NCBI GenBank assembly: GCA_003648815.1
Contig: QMPZ01000001.1
Location: 1-53,372, forward strand
Direction of reading: 5' to 3'
Origin: Candidatus Aerophobota bacterium
Lineage (GTDB): Bacteria; Aerophobota; Aerophobia; Aerophobales; B47-G16
Length of the DNA: 53,372 nt
Part shown: positions 23,996 through 33,137 of the stretch, piece by piece
How the letters are laid out: each line of letters starts with the position of its first letter
Position numbering within the stretch: position 1 is the stretch's first letter
Program-made: the position numbers and the translations under genes
The notes under the pieces: generated by a model
Database searches by the model: none
The model's input: only the letters and a program-made list of their open reading frames with translations
Told to the model about the DNA's origin: nothing

Positions 23996-24996
23996 AATTT
24001 TGCAAATTAAGGGGAAAAATTCTGGCAGGAGTGCTACTTTGTTTGATATCCTTGTTTATCCTTCAGATATTTTTCCCTTTTTATTCCAATTGCAGAAAGG
24101 TGGTCATTACCATTCCCAGGGCAGCGGATTCCTTTCAGATCGCTGAGATTCTATCTAAGAAGAAGGTTATAAGGAGCAAAATCTGTTTTATCCTTCTTTG
24201 TAAGCTTCTGCGTTGGGATAAGGACCTTAAGGCAGGCAGATATGAGTTTTCTCTGCCTGTGAATATGTTTGAGGTGCTCTCGAAGTTAAAAAGAGGAGAG
24301 ATAAAAACTCATCTGGTTACCATACCTGAGGGACTTCCCAAGTGGGAGATAGCAAATATATTAAGTCAGAAGGAAATTGTAGAAAAAGAGGCGTTCTTGA
24401 AGGTGGTGGATAATCCTCAGATCTTTGCTAAGGAAAAAATTTCCTTCCCTCTGCCAAAAGATAGCCTGGAGGGTTATCTTTATCCCGATACTTACTACTT
24501 TGCCGAAGGAGAAGCTCCGGAAAAGGTGGTGAGGAAGTTTCTTGCCCGTTTTGAAGAGGTGGTGCTTCCTCTTTATCGGAAGAGGAGCGCTGAGAAGGAT
24601 TGTTGGCCTCTGGATAAGGTGATTATCCTGGCCTCTATCGTGGAAAAAGAGGCTCAGATCTCTGCGGAAAAGCCTATAATTGCAGCAGTTTTTTACAATC
24701 GCCTTAGAAAGGGAATGAAGCTTCGAGCGGATCCTACCGTAAAGTATGCTCTGGGCAATTTTCGTTCCAGGGTAACCCGTAATGACCTCAAAATCTCCTC
24801 TCCCTATAACACTTATCTACACTATGGACTTCCCCCTGGTCCCATTTGTAGCCCAGGCAGGGATAGCATTTATGCGGTGCTGTATCCTGCGAAAGTGGAC
24901 TATCTTTACTTTGTGGCTCGAGGTGATGGCAGTCATGAGTTCAGCCAGACCTATGAACAGCATCTGAAGGCAATTTATCAATATCAAAAGGGATAA
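23992..24996 (+). CDS. mltG: Endolytic peptidoglycan transglycosylase MltG
   Basis: Cuts nascent glycan strands at the outer face of the inner membrane. The 334-residue protein has an N-terminal membrane helix (ILAGVLLCLISLFILQIF), a LysM-like region (VVITIPRAADSFQIAEIL, TIPEGLPKWEIANIL), and the YceG catalytic segment ASIVEKEA with Glu218 and Glu220, followed by FYNRLRKGMKLRADPTVKY and the PYNTYLHYGLPPGPIC loop. It starts in the ATGA overlap with ruvX. Confidence 0.95.
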   Translation: MKFCKLRGKILAGVLLCLISLFILQIFFPFYSNCRKVVITIPRAADSFQIAEILSKKKVIRSKICFILLCKLLRWDKDLKAGRYEFSLPVNMFEVLSKLKRGEIKTHLVTIPEGLPKWEIANILSQKEIVEKEAFLKVVDNPQIFAKEKISFPLPKDSLEGYLYPDTYYFAEGEAPEKVVRKFLARFEEVVLPLYRKRSAEKDCWPLDKVIILASIVEKEAQISAEKPIIAAVFYNRLRKGMKLRADPTVKYALGNFRSRVTRNDLKISSPYNTYLHYGLPPGPICSPGRDSIYAVLYPAKVDYLYFVARGDGSHEFSQTYEQHLKAIYQYQKG

Positions 24997-24999
24997 TCA

Positions 25000-26256
25000 A
25001 TGATACGCTCACCCCGGGGGGTTGAGGATATACTTCCATCTCAAGTCTCCCAATATCAATGGATTGAGAAAGAGGCTTCCTCTTTATTTTCTCTATACGG
25101 ATACGAGGAAGTCCGAACCCCTATCTTTGAAAGGGCAGAACTCTTTCTTCGGAGCTTAGGTGAGGAGACAGATGCAGGTAAGCAGATGTACATCTTCCAG
25201 GATAAGAAGGGAAGAAGGTTGGCCCTTCGTCCCGAGGCAACCGCTCCTGTGGTCAGAGCCTATCTTCAGCATAACCTGTATGGAAAGACGAGGGAGTGGA
25301 GGGTTTATTATCTGGGCTCCATGTTTAGATATGAAAGACCTCAGGCAGGCCGCTATCGCGAATTTCGGCAGATAGGAATAGAGGCGATTGGAGAGGGAAG
25401 TCCGTATCTGGATGTGGAGATAATAGAGATGGCACATCAGTTTTTCAAGAGAGTAGGTCTGGATAAGGTGGAGCTTCAACTTAACAGCATTGGATGCAGG
25501 AAGTGTCGACCTTTTTACGAGGAAAAGCTAAAGGAATATCTTAAGAAAAATATGGATCGTTTATGTCCTACCTGCCAGAGACGTTATCAATACAATGTCC
25601 TTCGCGTTCTGGACTGTAAGAACGAGAATTGTCAGCTGGTCATAAGGGAAGCCCCGTGGATAGGGGAGTATTTATGTGAGGATTGCAGTAGCCATTTTCA
25701 GAGCGTAAAAGAGGGGCTGAAAGCTCTTGGCATTAAGTTTCAGATCAACCCTCACCTGGTAAGAGGGCTGGATTATTACACTCGGACTATCTTTGAGATT
25801 ATCTCACCGGTTCTGGGAGCCCAGAATGCCATTTGTTCCGGCGGCAGATATGATGATCTAATAGAGGAGCTGGGAGGACCTTCGGTTCCCGCCATGGGAT
25901 TTGCCATGGGAGTGGAAAGGGTGCTCCTTGCCCTACGGGAAGAGAAAAAGGGAATTCCTTACAAGAGGCTTCCACTAATTTACATAGCTACCCTGGGCAG
26001 GGAAGGCTGGAGAGCTGGATATGAGCTGGCTAATCTTCTTCGCTTGAAGGAAATAAGAGTCCAGTTAAATACTTCCAAAAGAAAACTGTCCTCTCAACTC
26101 AGTTTTGCTGCCAAGAGGGGCATTCGCTGGGTGATGATCCTCGGAGAGGAGGAGGTAAAAAAGAGAAGAGTAATTTTAAGGGATATGAACTCAGGCACTC
26201 AGAAAGAACTGGAGTGGGAAAAGTTAGAGGAAAATATTGAGGAGATAAAAAGTTGA
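25000..26256 (+). CDS. hisS: Histidyl-tRNA synthetase
   Basis: A 418-residue class II enzyme. SPRGVEDILP opens the protein; motif 2 is FRYERPQAGRYREFRQ; the histidine-binding motif is GLDYYTRTIFEI; motif 3 is AMGFAMGVERVLLAL; the C-terminal anticodon domain follows. A Cys cluster (CRKC, CPTC, CEDC) typical of many HisRS insertions is present. It starts 4 bp after mltG and overlaps aspS by 4 bp; hisS-aspS pairing is common. Confidence 0.96.
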   Translation: MIRSPRGVEDILPSQVSQYQWIEKEASSLFSLYGYEEVRTPIFERAELFLRSLGEETDAGKQMYIFQDKKGRRLALRPEATAPVVRAYLQHNLYGKTREWRVYYLGSMFRYERPQAGRYREFRQIGIEAIGEGSPYLDVEIIEMAHQFFKRVGLDKVELQLNSIGCRKCRPFYEEKLKEYLKKNMDRLCPTCQRRYQYNVLRVLDCKNENCQLVIREAPWIGEYLCEDCSSHFQSVKEGLKALGIKFQINPHLVRGLDYYTRTIFEIISPVLGAQNAICSGGRYDDLIEELGGPSVPAMGFAMGVERVLLALREEKKGIPYKRLPLIYIATLGREGWRAGYELANLLRLKEIRVQLNTSKRKLSSQLSFAAKRGIRWVMILGEEEVKKRRVILRDMNSGTQKELEWEKLEENIEEIKS

Positions 26257-28043
26257 AGGGTGAAGGAATTAAAAGCTTTGAGGCTCCTTTGAGACGAACT
26301 CATCTGTGTGGAGTTTTAAACAGAGAACATTCGAACCAAAGGGTTACTCTGGCTGGATGGGTGAGGAGGAGACGGGATCATGGGGGGTTGATCTTCGTCG
26401 ATCTGGGGGATAAGTCAGGCATTACTCAGGTGGTATTCAACCCGGAGGTTCAGAAAGAGGTCCATGAACAGGCTCGCCTTTTGAGGGAAGGATGGGTGAT
26501 CGCCGTTGAGGGAAAGGTAAAGATGAGACCTTCAGAGTCGATCAATCCTAAGTTAAAGACAGGAGAAATAGAGCTGGTAGCCGAAAAGATGGAGATCCTG
26601 AATCCCTCCGAGATCCTTCCCTTCTCTTCGGATGACAACGTCAAGGTGAACGAAGAAGTGAGGTTAAAGTACAGATATCTGGATCTGCGAAGGCCGGTAA
26701 TGCAGAAAAACCTTTTCCTGCGCTATCAAGTAACTAAGCTGGTGCGAGACTTCCTTGATAAGAAGGGATTTATAGAGATAGAGACTCCCTTTCTTACCCG
26801 GAGCACCCCTGAGGGCGCGCGGGATTACCTTGTCCCCTCTCGTCTAAATCCCGGGGAGTTTTATGCCCTTCCTCAATCTCCTCAGCTATTCAAACAGCTC
26901 CTTATGGTAGCTGGTTTTGATCGCTATTTTCAAATAGCCAGATGCTTTCGAGATGAGGACCTTAGAGCAGACAGGCAACCAGAGTTTACGCAGATAGACA
27001 TAGAGCTCTCCTTCATCGAGGAGGAGGACATATATAGCCTTGTCGAGGAGATGCTCGCTGAGGTGTTTAAAAAGATCTTAGGAGTATCTTTAAAGATTCC
27101 CTTCCCTCGTCTTAGCTATCAACAGGCGATGGAGAGGTTTGGCACGGATAAACCCGATACCAGATTTGGATTGGAACTGGTGGATGTTTCCTCTCTGGTG
27201 TATCCCAGCAAATTTATGATCTTTCAGAAGGTCCTGGAAGAGGGTGGTAAGGTCAAGGGAATAAGAGTTCCTGGAGGAAGTCGACTTTCGCGAAGGGAAT
27301 TAGAAGAGCTAAGTCGTTGGATAACTCTTTATGGCGCAGGAGGAATGAGCTGGATTCTCTTTGCTCAGGATGGGATAAGGTCTCCTCTGAGCAAATTCTT
27401 TCCCGAAGGGGCTTTGTTAAAAGTGTTAGAATGTGCAGGAGCTAAAAAGGGAGATGCGTTTTTAATGGTAGCCGACAAAAGGGAGGTAGTCGCTGAGTCA
27501 TTGGCAAATCTTCGCCTCCATCTGGCAAAAAAGTTTAACCTCATACCTCAGGATACCTATCAAGCTCTGTGGGTCGTGGATTTTCCTCTGTTTGAGTATG
27601 ATAAGGAGGGAAGACTTACCCCCTGCAATCATCCCTTTACTTCACCCAAGGAAGAAGACCTGCCCCTCTTAGAGAAGTCTCCTGAAAAGGTGAGGGCTCG
27701 CGCTTATGATCTCGTCCTGAACGGCAAAGAAATTGGGGGTGGAAGCATAAGAATTCACCGGAGGGGAATTCAGGAAAAGATCTTTAATATCCTGGGAATA
27801 GACCCTCTCCAGGCAAGGGAAAAATTCGGCTTTCTCTTAGACGCTCTTTCTCTGGGAGCCCCTCCTCACGGAGGAATTGCTATGGGATTAGACCGGCTGG
27901 TGATGATAGTGGCTGGGACAGATTCCATAAGAGACGTAATTGCCTTTCCCAAAACTCAAAAGGCGGTCTGCCTTATGACACAGGCTCCTTCCACCGTGGA
28001 TGAGAAGCAGCTTAAGGAACTACATCTGAAGGTGGAAGAGTGA
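26253..28043 (+). CDS. aspS: Aspartyl-tRNA synthetase (bacterial type)
   Basis: A 596-residue class II enzyme of the bacterial type with a GAD insertion. Landmarks are RRTHLCGVL at the start, the OB-fold anticodon domain VTLAGWVRRRRDHGGLIFVDL, ETPFLTRSTPEGARDYLVPS (motif 1/flipping loop), FRDEDLRADRQPEFTQID (motif 2) and GAPPHGGIAMGLDRLVMI (motif 3). The start is TTG 26,253 overlapping hisS; TTG 26,286 just before RRTHLC is an alternative. Whether it also charges tRNA-Asn cannot be told. Confidence 0.95.
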   Translation: MKGEGIKSFEAPLRRTHLCGVLNREHSNQRVTLAGWVRRRRDHGGLIFVDLGDKSGITQVVFNPEVQKEVHEQARLLREGWVIAVEGKVKMRPSESINPKLKTGEIELVAEKMEILNPSEILPFSSDDNVKVNEEVRLKYRYLDLRRPVMQKNLFLRYQVTKLVRDFLDKKGFIEIETPFLTRSTPEGARDYLVPSRLNPGEFYALPQSPQLFKQLLMVAGFDRYFQIARCFRDEDLRADRQPEFTQIDIELSFIEEEDIYSLVEEMLAEVFKKILGVSLKIPFPRLSYQQAMERFGTDKPDTRFGLELVDVSSLVYPSKFMIFQKVLEEGGKVKGIRVPGGSRLSRRELEELSRWITLYGAGGMSWILFAQDGIRSPLSKFFPEGALLKVLECAGAKKGDAFLMVADKREVVAESLANLRLHLAKKFNLIPQDTYQALWVVDFPLFEYDKEGRLTPCNHPFTSPKEEDLPLLEKSPEKVRARAYDLVLNGKEIGGGSIRIHRRGIQEKIFNILGIDPLQAREKFGFLLDALSLGAPPHGGIAMGLDRLVMIVAGTDSIRDVIAFPKTQKAVCLMTQAPSTVDEKQLKELHLKVEE

Positions 28044-29941
28044 GATATGTCAAGGTAGCCTTAAATCTTCCCTTAGATCAACTTTTTCGCTATAAGGTTC
28101 CACAGAAGCTTGCTGCTCAGATTAAAGTTGGAAAGAGAGTGCTCGTTCCCTTTAAGAGGAGAAAACTGGTCGGGTTTGTAGTGGAAGAGGCAAAAGAGGA
28201 GGATTTTGAGGGCCTAAAAGAAGTAATCAGCATAGTGGACGAGTTTTCTCCCTTAGAGGATGACCTCTTCCGGCTGGGAAGATGGATAAGTGATTATTAT
28301 TGCTCCCCCTTGGGTCAGACTCTTCATGCTATTGTCTCCATTCAATATCCCTTTAAGGCAGATAAAGGTGCGACTACGAGGAAACATCTTTCGTCTTATA
28401 AGGACGTAGAAGAACCTCCCTCCTTTTTAAAGGAGGAAAAGGTCGTTCTTTTCCAGACGGAAAACTGGCAAGAGCGGACGGATCTTTACCTTGAGTTGAT
28501 AGAGAAGGTCTTGAGTAGGGGAAAGCAGGTCATCCTGATTGTCCCGGAGGTCAGCTACATACCTTTTCTAAAGCGCAAGATCCAGGCCCACTATAAAAAT
28601 GGGTTGAGCGTATTTCATAGCAGGCTTACCCCGAAACAGAGATACCTCGAATGGCAGAGGATGAGGAGGGGGGATGTAGAGCTGGTTATAGGAACACGCT
28701 CAGCTGTATTCGCTCCTTTTCCCAATCCGGGCTTGATCATAATTGAAGAAGAGGAAAGCTTATCTCATAAACAAAGAGAGATTCCCCGCTATCATACTCG
28801 AGAGGTAGCCATTAAGCGAGGCAAGATACAGAATTTTCCCGTGGTCTTAGTTAGCCAGAGTCCCTCTATGGAGTCGTGGTGGCAGGCAAGAAAGGGAAAT
28901 TATAAGTTAGTCGAGATTAGTCGGGGCAAGGATAACTTTCCCCTGGTGGAGATAGTAGACCTTCGTAAGGAGAAAGACAGGCTCTTCTCTACCTCCCTGA
29001 AAAGGTCAATAGAGAAGACCTTAAAGGAGGGGGAGCTGACCCTTCTCTTCTTAAACAGGCGAGGCTTTGCTAACTTTCTTCTCTGCCGGGAATGTGGAGA
29101 GGTTCTTCGCTGCCCTAACTGTAATATAGGCCTGACATTTCACCTGAAAGGCAGGTTAATCTGTCATTATTGCGGTTATGAGGAAGATGCTCCTAGGATC
29201 TGTCCATCCTGTAAGGGAAGGCATCTATATCAGGTAGGAGTGGGAACCGAACAACTGGAGATGGAGGCAAGGAAAAAATTTCCGGAAGCTCGTATTAGAC
29301 GAGCGGATCTGGACATCATCGACACCTCCCTGGCCTACCGGAAGCTCCTGGATGAGTTGGGCAAGATTGATTTATTGATAGGGACAGGGTTGATCATCAA
29401 GGAGGAAATCTTGCAAAGGGCAAAATTGGTGGGAGTTGTTCTGCTCGATAACCTGTTGAACCTACCTGATTTTAGGGCAGGGGAGTGGACCTTTCAAGTT
29501 CTCACGAAGATCAGGAATTTAATTAAAAAGGAGGGCAGACTCATCATACAAACCTATAACCCCACCCATTATGCATTGACCGCCATAAGGGAGGGTAGGG
29601 GTGAGCTTTTTTACGAGAAGGAGATGGATCTGAGAGAGGAGCTGGGATATCCGCCTCACCTGCACTGGACGAGGATTCTCTTGGAGGGAAGGGGCAAGGG
29701 TGAGGTAGAAGAGGTAGCTGAAAGAATCAGGAAAGAGCTGGAGGCGGAGAGGGTAAACTTTCTGGGACCTTCTTCCTGCCCCTTTGGAAGGATAAAGAGA
29801 AGGTACCGATATCATTTGATCTTAAGGGACAAGGATCCGGCCAGGCTCAGGGAAATTTTAAAAAGAAAGCTTTATCTTTTGTTTAAACATTTTCATAACG
29901 TTAGGGTGATCATAGATGTAGATCCTTTAAGAACGATGTAG
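28040..29941 (+). CDS. priA: PriA homologue without helicase motifs (ATPase-dead)
   Basis: Replication-restart protein PriA normally binds stalled forks and unwinds DNA. This 633-residue homologue keeps the N-terminal 3'-DNA-binding domain (about 1-105), GTRSAVFAPF, all eight zinc cysteines (349, 352, 358, 361, 375, 378, 388, 391) and the C-terminal domain. About 85 residues of winged-helix region between residues 105 and 140 are missing. Walker A (GVTGSGKT) is replaced by FQTENWQERTD (138-148), the DEEH box by EEEE, GSATPSLES by VSQSPSMES, and GTQM.KG and Q.AGRAGR are lost. It overlaps aspS by 4 bp (GTG start). Structural fork-binding without unwinding is the likely role. Confidence 0.88.
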   Translation: MRYVKVALNLPLDQLFRYKVPQKLAAQIKVGKRVLVPFKRRKLVGFVVEEAKEEDFEGLKEVISIVDEFSPLEDDLFRLGRWISDYYCSPLGQTLHAIVSIQYPFKADKGATTRKHLSSYKDVEEPPSFLKEEKVVLFQTENWQERTDLYLELIEKVLSRGKQVILIVPEVSYIPFLKRKIQAHYKNGLSVFHSRLTPKQRYLEWQRMRRGDVELVIGTRSAVFAPFPNPGLIIIEEEESLSHKQREIPRYHTREVAIKRGKIQNFPVVLVSQSPSMESWWQARKGNYKLVEISRGKDNFPLVEIVDLRKEKDRLFSTSLKRSIEKTLKEGELTLLFLNRRGFANFLLCRECGEVLRCPNCNIGLTFHLKGRLICHYCGYEEDAPRICPSCKGRHLYQVGVGTEQLEMEARKKFPEARIRRADLDIIDTSLAYRKLLDELGKIDLLIGTGLIIKEEILQRAKLVGVVLLDNLLNLPDFRAGEWTFQVLTKIRNLIKKEGRLIIQTYNPTHYALTAIREGRGELFYEKEMDLREELGYPPHLHWTRILLEGRGKGEVEEVAERIRKELEAERVNFLGPSSCPFGRIKRRYRYHLILRDKDPARLREILKRKLYLLFKHFHNVRVIIDVDPLRTM

Positions 29942-29951
29942 AGGAGCTAAG

Positions 29952-32573
29952 ATGACCGCTGATGAGATTCGTCAAAAGTTTTTGGATTTCTTCAGACAAA
30001 GGGGACATCTCGTTCAGCCTTCTGCAAGTTTGTCCACAGATGACCCTCAACTTCTTTTCACCATTGCGGGAATGGTTCCCTTTAAACCTTTCTTCTTAGG
30101 GGAGAAGAAGCCTCCTTCCTCCCGCCTGACCACCTGTCAGCTTTGTTTTCGCACCAATGACCTGGACAGGGTAGGACGGACCGCTCATCATCATACCTTT
30201 TTTGAGATGCTGGGTAATTTTTCCTTTGGCGATTATTTCAAGGAGGAGGCCTGCCAGTGGGGATGGGAGTTTGTGACCGAAGAGCTAAGATTACGGAAAG
30301 ACCGAATATGGACTACCGTGTTTAGAGATGATGAGGAGACTTATCAGATATGGAGGAAGTTGGGCGTTCCTTCCTCGAGAATCATAAGAAAGGACGAGGA
30401 GGAGAACTTCTGGTCCTTAGCTGAGGTGGGTCCTTGTGGGCCGGATACGGAGCTTTTCTTCGACAGAGGAGAGGAGTTTGGGTGTGGAAGGACAGGTTGT
30501 GAGCCTGGATGTGATTGTGGAAGATGGGTTGAGATCTGGAATCTGGTCTTTATGCAATTTAACCGTGATGAGAAGGGCAAACTCTCCCCCCTACCCACCA
30601 GAAACATCGACACGGGTATGGGGCTGGAAAGAATAGCTTCTGTAGTTCAGGGAGTAAGGGATGACTATCAAACTGACCTCTTCATCCCGCTTATTAACTG
30701 GTTGAAGGAAATCTCCCCCAAAGAGGAGGAAGTCTCCTTCAGAGTGATCTCCGATCATCTGCGTGCCCTTACCTTTCTTTTGGCGGAGAAAATTCTTCCC
30801 TCTAATACGGGAAGGGGATATGTGGTCAGAAGAGTCCTTCGACGTGCCTTTCGATATGGCAGGAAGATAGGCCTGGAGGAGCCATTCCTATACAAAGGAG
30901 TTCCTGTGGTGGTCAAGACGATGGAAAGTTCCTACCCACATCTTAAAAGGATGAGAGAGGAGATAGCGAAGATAATCAAGCAGGAGGAGAAGGTCTTCCA
31001 GGCGACCTTGACTAAAGGAATGGAAATCTTAGAGAGAATTATCAGTGATCTAAAGAAAAGGGGGGAAAGATTCGTTCCACCTCGAGAGGTCTTTAAGTTG
31101 TACGATACCTATGGTTTTCCTCCTGACATAACGGAAGAGATAGCAGGAGAGGAAGGATTAAAGGTGGAGAGGAAAGCTTTCGAGAAGCTGCTGGCAGAAC
31201 AAAAGAGGTCGGCGAGAAAGGACTTTAAGGAGAAGAAAAGAGAACAGATACTTAAGTTGAGGACAAAAGCTCAGCTCAGCTCATTGGAGAAGCAGATAAA
31301 GAAAGTGGAATTTAAGGGATACGAGACTTTGAAGTTGGATACCTCTTTGATGGGAATTATCAAAGATGGAACAATGGTAGATGAGTTGAGAGAAGGCGAA
31401 GATGGAGAGCTTATCCTGTCCTCCACTCCCTTTTATCCTGAAGGAGGAGGACAGCTGGCAGATAGGGGAAAGATTTATACCGCTGATGCTCGGGCTGAGG
31501 TTTTAAATGTGCAGAGGTTATCCGAGGGAATAATTCTTCATCGGGCAAAGGTTTTGAGAGGAAAGTTCGAAAAGGGAGCTAAGGTAAGGGCAGAGGTTGA
31601 TGAGGTAAGAAGAAAAGCTATTTCTCGTGCTCATACGGCTACTCATCTTCTGCAGGCAGTGCTGCGGGAAATATTTGGGGAAGGTGTCCAGCAAAGCGGC
31701 TCCTTAGTCGATGAAGATAGACTTCGTTTTGACTTCACTCATACCTCTCCCTTAAGCGGTAAGGAGCTTGAAAAGGTCACACTTCTGCTCAATGAGAAGA
31801 TAAGGGAAAACCTTAGTGTGAAGATAGAAGAGACCAGTCTGGATGAAGCACGCAGGATGGGGGCCATAGCTCTTTTTGAGGAAAAATATGGAGAAAGAGT
31901 GCGAGTAGTTAGCGTAGGAGATTTCAGTCGGGAAGTCTGTGGAGGAACTCACCTTACCAGCAGCGGTGAGATAGGATTGGTGAAGATAATAAGTGAGACA
32001 GGGGTGGCCTCTGGAATAAGGAGAATAGAGGCATTAGTAGGGGAGAAGGCCTTAAGGTGGGTGGAGGAGAAGGAAGCCCTGCTGAGGAAGATAGCCCTCA
32101 AGCTCAGGACCTCGGAAGAGGGAATTTTAGCACGGATAGAGGAAAGAGAAAGAGCATTGGAGGAGAAGGATAAGCAGCTGAGAAGATGGCAGAGGAGACT
32201 GTTGGACTTGAGGATGGAGGAGCTGTTAAGCTCTGCTTCTTACGTGGGCGGAAAGAGGATAGTAGGGGGAAGGTGTGATGAGGTATCTTCAGAGGTTCTC
32301 AGGGAGACAGCCGAAAGACTCAGGGATAGGTTGAAGGAGGGCATAGTGGTATTGGCTTCAGGAAGTCAAAAGAAATCCTTCTTGGTGGCTGCTTCCACTG
32401 AGAAGAGCCTGCCCGCTAATCAGATATTAAGAGAGGTGGCTCGCTTGGCTGGAGGAAATGCCGGGGGAAGATGGGACTTTGCACAGGGTGGAACCTCCCA
32501 GATTTCAAAGGTAGATCAGGCTCTAAGGAAGCTACCCGAGATCGTAGAAAGATTTTTAAATCAGGGAGGATAG
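29952..32573 (+). CDS. alaS: Alanyl-tRNA synthetase
   Basis: 873 residues with full-length domain layout: class II core (FFRQRGHLVQPSASL, GMVPFKPFFLG, RTAHHHTFFEMLGNFSFGDY), tRNA-binding helices, the editing domain with HTATHLL and CGGTH zinc ligands, a coiled coil, and the C-Ala/DHHA1 domain ending GGNAGGRWDFAQGG. It starts at ATG 29,952 after GAGGAG and ends 2 bp before osmC. Confidence 0.97.
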   Translation: MTADEIRQKFLDFFRQRGHLVQPSASLSTDDPQLLFTIAGMVPFKPFFLGEKKPPSSRLTTCQLCFRTNDLDRVGRTAHHHTFFEMLGNFSFGDYFKEEACQWGWEFVTEELRLRKDRIWTTVFRDDEETYQIWRKLGVPSSRIIRKDEEENFWSLAEVGPCGPDTELFFDRGEEFGCGRTGCEPGCDCGRWVEIWNLVFMQFNRDEKGKLSPLPTRNIDTGMGLERIASVVQGVRDDYQTDLFIPLINWLKEISPKEEEVSFRVISDHLRALTFLLAEKILPSNTGRGYVVRRVLRRAFRYGRKIGLEEPFLYKGVPVVVKTMESSYPHLKRMREEIAKIIKQEEKVFQATLTKGMEILERIISDLKKRGERFVPPREVFKLYDTYGFPPDITEEIAGEEGLKVERKAFEKLLAEQKRSARKDFKEKKREQILKLRTKAQLSSLEKQIKKVEFKGYETLKLDTSLMGIIKDGTMVDELREGEDGELILSSTPFYPEGGGQLADRGKIYTADARAEVLNVQRLSEGIILHRAKVLRGKFEKGAKVRAEVDEVRRKAISRAHTATHLLQAVLREIFGEGVQQSGSLVDEDRLRFDFTHTSPLSGKELEKVTLLLNEKIRENLSVKIEETSLDEARRMGAIALFEEKYGERVRVVSVGDFSREVCGGTHLTSSGEIGLVKIISETGVASGIRRIEALVGEKALRWVEEKEALLRKIALKLRTSEEGILARIEERERALEEKDKQLRRWQRRLLDLRMEELLSSASYVGGKRIVGGRCDEVSSEVLRETAERLRDRLKEGIVVLASGSQKKSFLVAASTEKSLPANQILREVARLAGGNAGGRWDFAQGGTSQISKVDQALRKLPEIVERFLNQGG

Positions 32574-32575
32574 CA

Positions 32576-32977
32576 ATGGATATGGAAGTCGTTTTTCCAG
32601 GCGGTAAAAAGGTAAATGCCATCTATAAGGGTTTCACGATTCAGACCGATCAACCAAGGGATAATGGCGGCGGGGGTTCAGCTCCTACACCATTTGATTT
32701 GTTTTTAGCTTCCATTGGGACCTGCACCGGTATTTATGTTCTTCTCTTTTGCCAGGCACGTCATATTCCTACTGACAAGATAAAACTGATCTTGCGCACG
32801 GAAAGAAATAGCGAAACTAAAATGATTACCAGAATTATTGTAGAAATTCAACTTCCTCCTGAGTTTCCGGAGAAATATAAAGAGCATTTGGTAAGAGTAG
32901 CCGGAAAATGTTCAGTCAAGAAACACCTGGAGGATCCACCTCTCTTTAATATTTATACGAAAACAATGGGAAAATAA
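32576..32977 (+). CDS. OsmC-family protein
   Basis: A thiol-dependent OsmC/Ohr-fold protein of 133 residues, likely reducing organic hydroperoxides or another small oxidant. It starts MDMEVVFPGGKKVNAIYKGF from ATG 32,576 behind GGGAGG; the longer frame inside alaS is unrelated. The two redox cysteines are in SIGTCTGIY and GKCSVKKHL. It is the last rightward gene before the convergence. Segments of it reappear, altered, at 33,069-33,126. Confidence 0.88.
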   Translation: MDMEVVFPGGKKVNAIYKGFTIQTDQPRDNGGGGSAPTPFDLFLASIGTCTGIYVLLFCQARHIPTDKIKLILRTERNSETKMITRIIVEIQLPPEFPEKYKEHLVRVAGKCSVKKHLEDPPLFNIYTKTMGK

Positions 32978-33137
32978 TAATGCTTTAAGAGTTGTTTTCA
33001 ATAACAAATCTCCTCACACTTTGCCACTTCCACTTGCTCGAGCAATCATCTTATCATCTACATCTATCTTTTAAATCAGGGAAGATAACAACGAAAAGAA
33101 ATAGCGAGACTAAAATGATTACCAGATAAGATGGGAA
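32978..33137. other. Convergent intergenic mosaic of cysS, alaS/osmC and osmC fragments
   Basis: 33,034-33,064 is identical over 31 bp to 40,044-40,074 inside cysS. 33,069-33,094 matches the alaS/osmC junction (32,554-32,579) with about 3 mismatches. 33,095-33,126 matches osmC 32,802-32,833 with 1 mismatch. All are in the same orientation as their sources on this strand. No gene or clear terminator is seen here. The region marks the left edge of the ABC transporter operon. Confidence 0.88.
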
